Positions 6,636 to 10,113 of a DNA stretch of 10,113 nucleotides are shown one piece after another. Made by a program: the position numbers and the translations under genes. The stretch comes from Chloroflexota bacterium (GTDB taxonomy: Bacteria; Chloroflexota; Limnocylindria; Limnocylindrales; Limnocylindraceae): positions 1 to 10,113 of the forward strand of contig SHYI01000028.1 in NCBI GenBank assembly GCA_009692905.1. The letters are read 5' to 3'. How positions within the stretch are numbered: position 1 is the stretch's first letter; each line of letters begins with the position of its first letter. Below the pieces are notes generated by a model. The model did not search any database. It was not told where the DNA came from and saw nothing but the letters and a program-made list of their open reading frames with translations.

Positions 6636-6974
6636 ATGAGTGCACCAGCCAAGCTGCGTAGCCGCCTGCGCGGCGTTGTCTCGCTCGGCACCTTCGTTGC
6701 CGTTGTCGTGGCGGTGGGCGTCTCGCTCCTCTACCTCGCCTGGGTCGCCACGATCCGCAACTCCGACCAGATCGGTGAGCTCTCGGTGGGCACCTTCGTA
6801 GTTGGCCTCTCCTGCGCATTTGCGGCTGTGATGCTCACGATCAGCATGATTCGCGCGGTTCGTGGCGCCCGCGACGGCCGGGCGATGCTCGCCGCCCTCC
6901 TCGCTGGCGGGTTCGCGATTGCCGCAGGAATCGCCCTCGGCGCCTCGGACATCCTCGGCAAGCTCGCCTCATAG
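6636..6974 (+). CDS. Small three-helix membrane protein of unknown function
   Basis: This 112-residue hydrophobic protein has three probable membrane helices near residues 13-37, 49-74 and 84-105. Short basic segments occur at the N-terminus (AKLRSRLRG) and between helices 2 and 3 (RAVRGARDGR), suggesting those parts face the cytoplasm. No family motif is recognisable. It starts 21 bases after the amylase stop on the same strand and is probably cotranscribed with it. The ATG at 6636 is chosen for its upstream GGAG; an in-frame GTG at 6621 would add five residues. The tRNA gene begins 40 bases after its stop. Reading-frame length, codon use and a plausible ribosome site support a real gene; its role in glucan use is not indicated by sequence. 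Confidence 0.75.
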   Translation: MSAPAKLRSRLRGVVSLGTFVAVVVAVGVSLLYLAWVATIRNSDQIGELSVGTFVVGLSCAFAAVMLTISMIRAVRGARDGRAMLAALLAGGFAIAAGIALGASDILGKLAS

Positions 6975-6980
6975 GGGCGG

Positions 6981-6993
6981 CGCTCTAAGAGCG
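6981..6993. repeat. Short inverted repeat after the small membrane protein gene
   Basis: CGCTC and GAGCG flank TAA, giving a 5-base stem seven bases after the TAG stop at 6972-6974. There is no T-run, so it is at best a weak terminator before the tRNA. It may instead be a chance palindrome. Confidence 0.25.
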
Positions 6994-6994
6994 G

Positions 6995-7003
6995 TGCTAC
7001 GCT
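6995..7003 (+). promoter_or_regulatory. Candidate tRNA promoter (extended -10)
   Basis: TGCTACGCT gives an extended TG plus a TACGCT -10-like box, 12 bases before the tRNA 5' end, a fitting distance for a short 5' leader. No recognisable -35 hexamer lies 16-18 bases upstream, so the call rests on the -10 and its position only. Confidence 0.4.
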
Positions 7004-7014
7004 GCGATCCGCGC

Positions 7015-7091
7015 GCCCCTGTCGTCTAGAGGCCTAGGACGCCACCCTTTCAAGGTGGAGATCACGGGTTCGAATCCCGTCGGGGGTACCA
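7015..7091 (+). tRNA. tRNA-Glu (anticodon TTC), CCA encoded
   Basis: A complete cloverleaf can be drawn: acceptor 7015-7021 with 7081-7087, D arm 7024-7040, anticodon stem CCACC/GGTGG at 7042-7046/7054-7058, loop CTTTCAA with anticodon TTC at 7049-7051, a five-base variable loop, and T arm 7064-7080 with TTCGAAT. Discriminator A7088 is followed by an encoded CCA (7089-7091). The D arm GTCTAGAGGCCTAGGAC closely resembles bacterial tRNA-Glu. The acceptor has two wobble pairs, G1-U72 and U6-G67. The TTC anticodon would read both GAA and GAG. The gene faces the second GH13 gene, whose stop is only 22 bases away. Confidence 0.97.
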
Positions 7092-7113
7092 CCCCACCGC
7101 GCGACCCCCTGCA
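7092..7113. other. Short gap between convergent tRNA and glycosidase gene
   Basis: These 22 C-rich bases separate the CCA end of tRNA-Glu from the stop codon of the minus-strand GH13 gene. No hairpin with a T-run is visible in either direction. Transcripts from both sides therefore probably overlap here unless Rho or RNA processing ends them. Confidence 0.5.
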
Positions 7114-8712
7114 TCAGTGGAGCTGAAAGATCGCCCCACTTACTGGTGGCAGATCAATCGCCAGGGCCCCGTCACCGAGCAGCGTTGCCGCACCGGTGAC
7201 TCCCTCCCAATCGATCCGCGTCACGCCACTCACCCCGTCGAGCCGTACCTGTACGCGCGCGGGGCTATCGCCAGTGTTGGTCGCCACCACCATTCGGCGG
7301 GCCGCCCCTGGCTCAAGCGCGAGTGGTGCCCCTTCGAAGCCGACCGGGTCCGCGCTCCGCTCGAGAACGAGCGCTGGCCCCTCGGCGTACACCACGCGTA
7401 GGGCACCAGAGCGGAGCACCACATGCTCATGCCGTGCCGCTATGGCGCCACGCACATAGGCACGGAACGCCGCAGCCTCAGCGTCGACCGAGGTGAGGTC
7501 AGCAGGGAACGGACCGCGGTTTGCTGGGTCGTTCGCACCGAGCGCACCCAACTCGTCGCCGTAATAGATGCACGGCGCGCCGGGGAGGGTGAGCTGCAGG
7601 AGCGTGGCGAGTTGTGCCGCAGCGGCGCTGCCACCCACGATGCTGCGCAAGCGCGGGGTGTCGTGTGAGCCGAGCAGGTTCAACTGCACCGCTGTGGTTG
7701 CGGGGTGATACCAGCCCATGATCTCGGTGAGCTTCTCCGCAAACTGCGCCGCGTCTAACTCTGGTCGCTTATATGTGTCGTTATGGTCGCCCAGGTCCCG
7801 CGCTAGCCGCCCACTCCCCGCATAGCCAAGGATCGCCTCGGTGAGCGGGTAGTTCATCACCGCGTCGAAGCGATCGCCGGTGAGCCACGCATCAGCGCGC
7901 TTCCAAATTTCTCCAACCGTATATGCCTCAGGACTAATCGCGCGAACGCGTGTCCGGAACTCCTGCCAGAAACTCTCATCAGCAATCTCTTCTGGTACGT
8001 CGAGTCGCCAGCCGTCGGCGCCGAAACGAATCCAGAACTCGGCCGCCTGCAGCAGGTGCTCGCGCGCCTCTGCATTACCAACGTTGATCTTTGGGAGTGC
8101 AGGAAGCTGCCACCACGCCTTGTAGCCGATCGTCGTCTCAAGGCTGCTCGCCACTCCGCCGCTGGCGCCACCGCTCTGCTTCGCGTGCCACTCCGCCGCC
8201 TCTGGGTAGGCAAGCAGTGGGCGGTCACCGCGCAAGAACGCCTCGTCGGTATAGAACCAATCCACATAGGGCGACTGCGCGCCGTTCTCAAGTACATGAT
8301 GGAAGGGCCAGAAGCCACGGCTCGCGTGATTAAAGACGCCGTCGAGGATGACGCGCATCCCACGCGCGTGCGCCGCATCGAGCAGTTCGCGAAACGCCTC
8401 GTTGCCGCCAAGCATCGGATCTACGTTGAAGTAGTCGTACGTGTGATAGCGATGGTTTGATGCGCTCGAGAAGATTGGACAGAGGTAGAGCGCCGTGATG
8501 CCGAGATCTTGCAGCTCACCGAGTCGCTCCGTAATGCCGCGAAGATCACCCCCCTTAAAGCCGTGGCGTGTTGGCGCGGTATCCCACGCTTCGAGTGGGC
8601 CGGGTGGCTGCGTTCGCCCAGAGCGCGCGAATCGGTCGGGGAAGATCTGATAGAAGACAGCATCGCGCACCCAGGCTGGCGTGTTGGGCCCCGTGGGCCG
8701 CTGCGAACTCAC
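7114..8712 (-). CDS. Cytoplasmic GH13 glycosidase (neopullulanase/cyclomaltodextrinase-like)
   Basis: This 532-residue GH13 enzyme has no signal peptide, so it should hydrolyse imported maltooligosaccharides or cyclodextrins in the cytoplasm. The barrel begins almost at once (YQIFPDRF, residues 21-28) with no N-terminal beta domain, unlike classical neopullulanases. Regions I-IV are DGVFNH (124-129), GWRLDV with nucleophile Asp238, GEIW with acid/base Glu268, and GSHDT with Asp351. A C-terminal beta domain ends in SGAIFQLH. The start is GTG at 8710-8712, whose GTGA overlaps the stop of the MalG-type gene, implying translational coupling. The frame stays open to an ATG-like codon at 8823, but that extension lies within the permease gene and has no domain. 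It resembles the lipoprotein GH13 of this window in the barrel (ANSNHRY against ASNHRY; DGVFNH in both), so the two are distant paralogues. Exact substrate preference cannot be told from sequence. Confidence 0.93.
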   Translation of the reverse strand: MSSQRPTGPNTPAWVRDAVFYQIFPDRFARSGRTQPPGPLEAWDTAPTRHGFKGGDLRGITERLGELQDLGITALYLCPIFSSASNHRYHTYDYFNVDPMLGGNEAFRELLDAAHARGMRVILDGVFNHASRGFWPFHHVLENGAQSPYVDWFYTDEAFLRGDRPLLAYPEAAEWHAKQSGGASGGVASSLETTIGYKAWWQLPALPKINVGNAEAREHLLQAAEFWIRFGADGWRLDVPEEIADESFWQEFRTRVRAISPEAYTVGEIWKRADAWLTGDRFDAVMNYPLTEAILGYAGSGRLARDLGDHNDTYKRPELDAAQFAEKLTEIMGWYHPATTAVQLNLLGSHDTPRLRSIVGGSAAAAQLATLLQLTLPGAPCIYYGDELGALGANDPANRGPFPADLTSVDAEAAAFRAYVRGAIAARHEHVVLRSGALRVVYAEGPALVLERSADPVGFEGAPLALEPGAARRMVVATNTGDSPARVQVRLDGVSGVTRIDWEGVTGAATLLGDGALAIDLPPVSGAIFQLH

Positions 8713-9617
8713 CCCTTGACCGAGCCGACCGCAAGCCCGCCTGTAATGAAGCGCTGGCTCAGCAGATACACAATCGCTGGTGGTAGCGTGAGCATGATCG
8801 AGAAGGCGGAGACGAGCGGCCACGGAATTGCCGATGCATACGTGCCGGTCATCGCCGAGAGCGCCATTGCCAGCGTGAAGTCCCGCGGCTGCGTCAGGAA
8901 CATCCAGGAGTAGTAGAACTCGGTCCAGCCGCTAATGAAGCCAAGGAAGCCAGTCACGGCAATGGCGGGGAGGGCAAGCGGCAACACGATGCTGCGGAAG
9001 ATGCGCATTTGCGATGCGCCATCGACGGCGGCCGCCTCTTCAAGTTCGCGTGGGATCGTGTCGAGATAGCCCTTCAAGTTCCAGATCGCAAATGGGAGGG
9101 AGCCCGAAACGATGGCGATGCCGACACCGAGCTGTGAGTTGCGCAGGTTGAATGCGCCGAGAATTGGCAGGTCGAGCTTGATGCTGTTCAGGGTGACGAA
9201 GAGTGGCGCCAGCGTGGCAACAGCGGGGAGCATCAGCACGCCGAGAATCACCAACATGATGAAGGTGCGCCCCTTAAATGCAAGGCGGCTAAGCGGATAG
9301 GCGGCAAGCACACCGAGCGCAACGCTCGCCAGCGCCGTGCCTCCAGCGATCTTCATCGAGTTGAACGCCAGCTCAAGGAAGCTCACCGGGTTGCCGGTAG
9401 GCCGTTCGATCACCTGGAGATACGACTCGAGGGTCGCATCCTTCGGGATCAGGTTGAGACCGTCGGGGCGGATCAGATTGAGCGGCGAGAGCGAGACGCT
9501 AAAGACCCAGATGATCGGGAAGAGCACGGTGATGAGGATGCCGATCGCGGCAACCTGCAGCAGGACCTTGGTGAGGAGTGACGGCTCCCGGAACGAGCGC
9601 CGCTTAGAAGTCGTCAT
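8709..9617 (-). CDS. Sugar ABC transporter permease, MalG type
   Basis: This 302-residue inner-membrane protein belongs to the MalG/carbohydrate-uptake-1 family. About six membrane helices are visible, the first at residues 20-42 and others near 88-108, 118-141, 163-180, 214-234 and 265-285. The EAA loop that docks on the ATPase reads EEAAAVDGAS (193-202) followed by a hydrophobic IVLPLALP. The C-terminal GGLAVGSVKG is typical of MalG homologues. ATG at 9615-9617 lies 14 bases inside the end of the MalF-type gene, and its TGA overlaps the GTG of the GH13 gene, so three genes are read as a unit. Maltooligosaccharide import is inferred from the coupled glycosidase; the family also carries other oligosaccharides. 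The ATPase is not in the window and may be encoded elsewhere, as is common for this family. Confidence 0.93.
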   Translation of the reverse strand: MTTSKRRSFREPSLLTKVLLQVAAIGILITVLFPIIWVFSVSLSPLNLIRPDGLNLIPKDATLESYLQVIERPTGNPVSFLELAFNSMKIAGGTALASVALGVLAAYPLSRLAFKGRTFIMLVILGVLMLPAVATLAPLFVTLNSIKLDLPILGAFNLRNSQLGVGIAIVSGSLPFAIWNLKGYLDTIPRELEEAAAVDGASQMRIFRSIVLPLALPAIAVTGFLGFISGWTEFYYSWMFLTQPRDFTLAMALSAMTGTYASAIPWPLVSAFSIMLTLPPAIVYLLSQRFITGGLAVGSVKG

Positions 9618-10113
9618 ATCGCGCCGTCGCCTTCGAGATGCGGTTGGTGATCAGGCTGATCGTGAGCAGAATGACGAAGAGCACGACCGCAAAGGCGGCG
9701 CCCACCGCATAGAGCTGTCGCTCATTCACCAGTCGATACGCCTGGGTGACGAGTAGCTCGGTGCGGCCAAACGGCCCACCCGCGCTCATGAAGTAGGCGA
9801 GGCTGAAAAGGTTGAACGTCACCACAAAGCCGTAGATGGCGAAGGGGACCATCGCCGGTCGCAGGTAGGTGAGGGTAATTGTCTTGAACGAGGCCCACTT
9901 GCCGGCCCCATCAATCTCCGCCGCCTCATACAAATCTTTTGGGATCGCCTGCAGCGCGCCAGTCGCCACCACCGCGTTCAACGGCCAGCCGAGCCAGATG
10001 TTGGCGATCAACATGGCGTAGTAGCTGAGCGGTAGCGGAATGAAGCTGATCGGATCTTCAACCTGACGGAGCCAATCGAGCTGAAAGGTTTCTGGCGGAA
10101 TACGAAACACCTG
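9604..10113 (-). CDS. Sugar ABC transporter permease, MalF type (5' part outside the window)
   Basis: The frame runs off the window edge at 10113; 169 C-terminal residues are visible, including a GTG (10108-10110) that is probably an internal valine and not the start. The EAA loop reads YEAAEIDGAG, about 52 residues into the visible part, followed by a long hydrophobic permease core and a terminal helix (about residues 134-156 of the visible part). The ending ATARYDDF precedes a TAA at 9604-9606. The protein pairs with the MalG-type permease to form the membrane channel of an oligosaccharide importer. The missing N-terminal half, and probably a solute-binding protein gene, lie to the right of the window. 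Confidence 0.92.
   Translation of the reverse strand, partial: QVFRIPPETFQLDWLRQVEDPISFIPLPLSYYAMLIANIWLGWPLNAVVATGALQAIPKDLYEAAEIDGAGKWASFKTITLTYLRPAMVPFAIYGFVVTFNLFSLAYFMSAGGPFGRTELLVTQAYRLVNERQLYAVGAAFAVVLFVILLTISLITNRISKATARYDDF

Noticed and set aside
7857..8411. 184-codon minus-strand frame inside the cytoplasmic GH13 gene
   Set aside because: It is an alternative frame of a gene with all GH13 catalytic motifs; its product is Arg/Ser-rich and has no recognisable domain.
1..10113. CRISPR array, insertion sequence or prophage
   Set aside because: No regularly spaced direct repeats, no terminal inverted repeats with a transposase and no phage-like genes are visible; the space is filled by ordinary metabolic and transport genes.

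Overview
The window is GC-rich, densely packed bacterial DNA with two gene blocks meeting at a tRNA gene. A PASTA-domain Ser/Thr kinase and a lipoprotein-type signal peptide suggest a Gram-positive-like or Chloroflexota/Actinobacteriota-like organism. The tight packing (two 4-base GTGA stop/start overlaps, a 14-base overlap, no gene-free gap above about 90 bases) and frequent GTG starts suggest a compact genome. A freshwater Chloroflexota of the Limnocylindria type is my best guess. That is inference from style only; no phylogenetic marker is present.

Layout. Positions 2-76 (+) may be the tail of a gene that converges on a minus-strand block at 4243-89. That block reads, in transcription order: a small cysteine-rich, zinc-ribbon-like protein (4243-3887), a polytopic membrane protein of unknown function (3874-2831), GalU UTP-glucose-1-phosphate uridylyltransferase (2793-1906), and a membrane-anchored PASTA Ser/Thr kinase (1909-89). 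The spacings are 12, 37 and -4 bases, so this looks like one operon. Head-to-head with it, its 5' end overlapping that of the zinc-ribbon gene, is a plus-strand GH13 alpha-glucan hydrolase with a lipoprotein signal (4227-6614). It is followed by a small three-helix membrane protein (6636-6974) and tRNA-Glu(TTC) (7015-7091). Converging from the right is a second minus-strand operon: a MalF-type permease (cut by the window edge, 10113-9604), a MalG-type permease (9617-8709) and a cytoplasmic GH13 hydrolase (8712-7114).

How they work together. The right half forms a maltooligosaccharide route. The surface lipoprotein amylase would cut alpha-glucans outside the cell, the MalF/MalG importer would take up the oligosaccharides, and the cytoplasmic GH13 enzyme would finish the degradation. 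The binding protein and ATPase are not in the window; the former may lie beyond position 10113. In the left half, GalU makes UDP-glucose for cell-envelope or exopolysaccharide glycans. Its translational coupling to a PASTA kinase suggests, but does not prove, a link between envelope sensing and sugar-nucleotide supply.

No CRISPR array, insertion sequence, prophage gene or integrase is visible, and no gap exceeds 300 bases. The points most worth a second look are the non-canonical catalytic loop of the kinase (Lys replaced by Trp), the overlapping divergent gene starts near 4240, and the unassigned zinc-ribbon and membrane proteins upstream of galU. I do not see a clearly new multi-gene system here.
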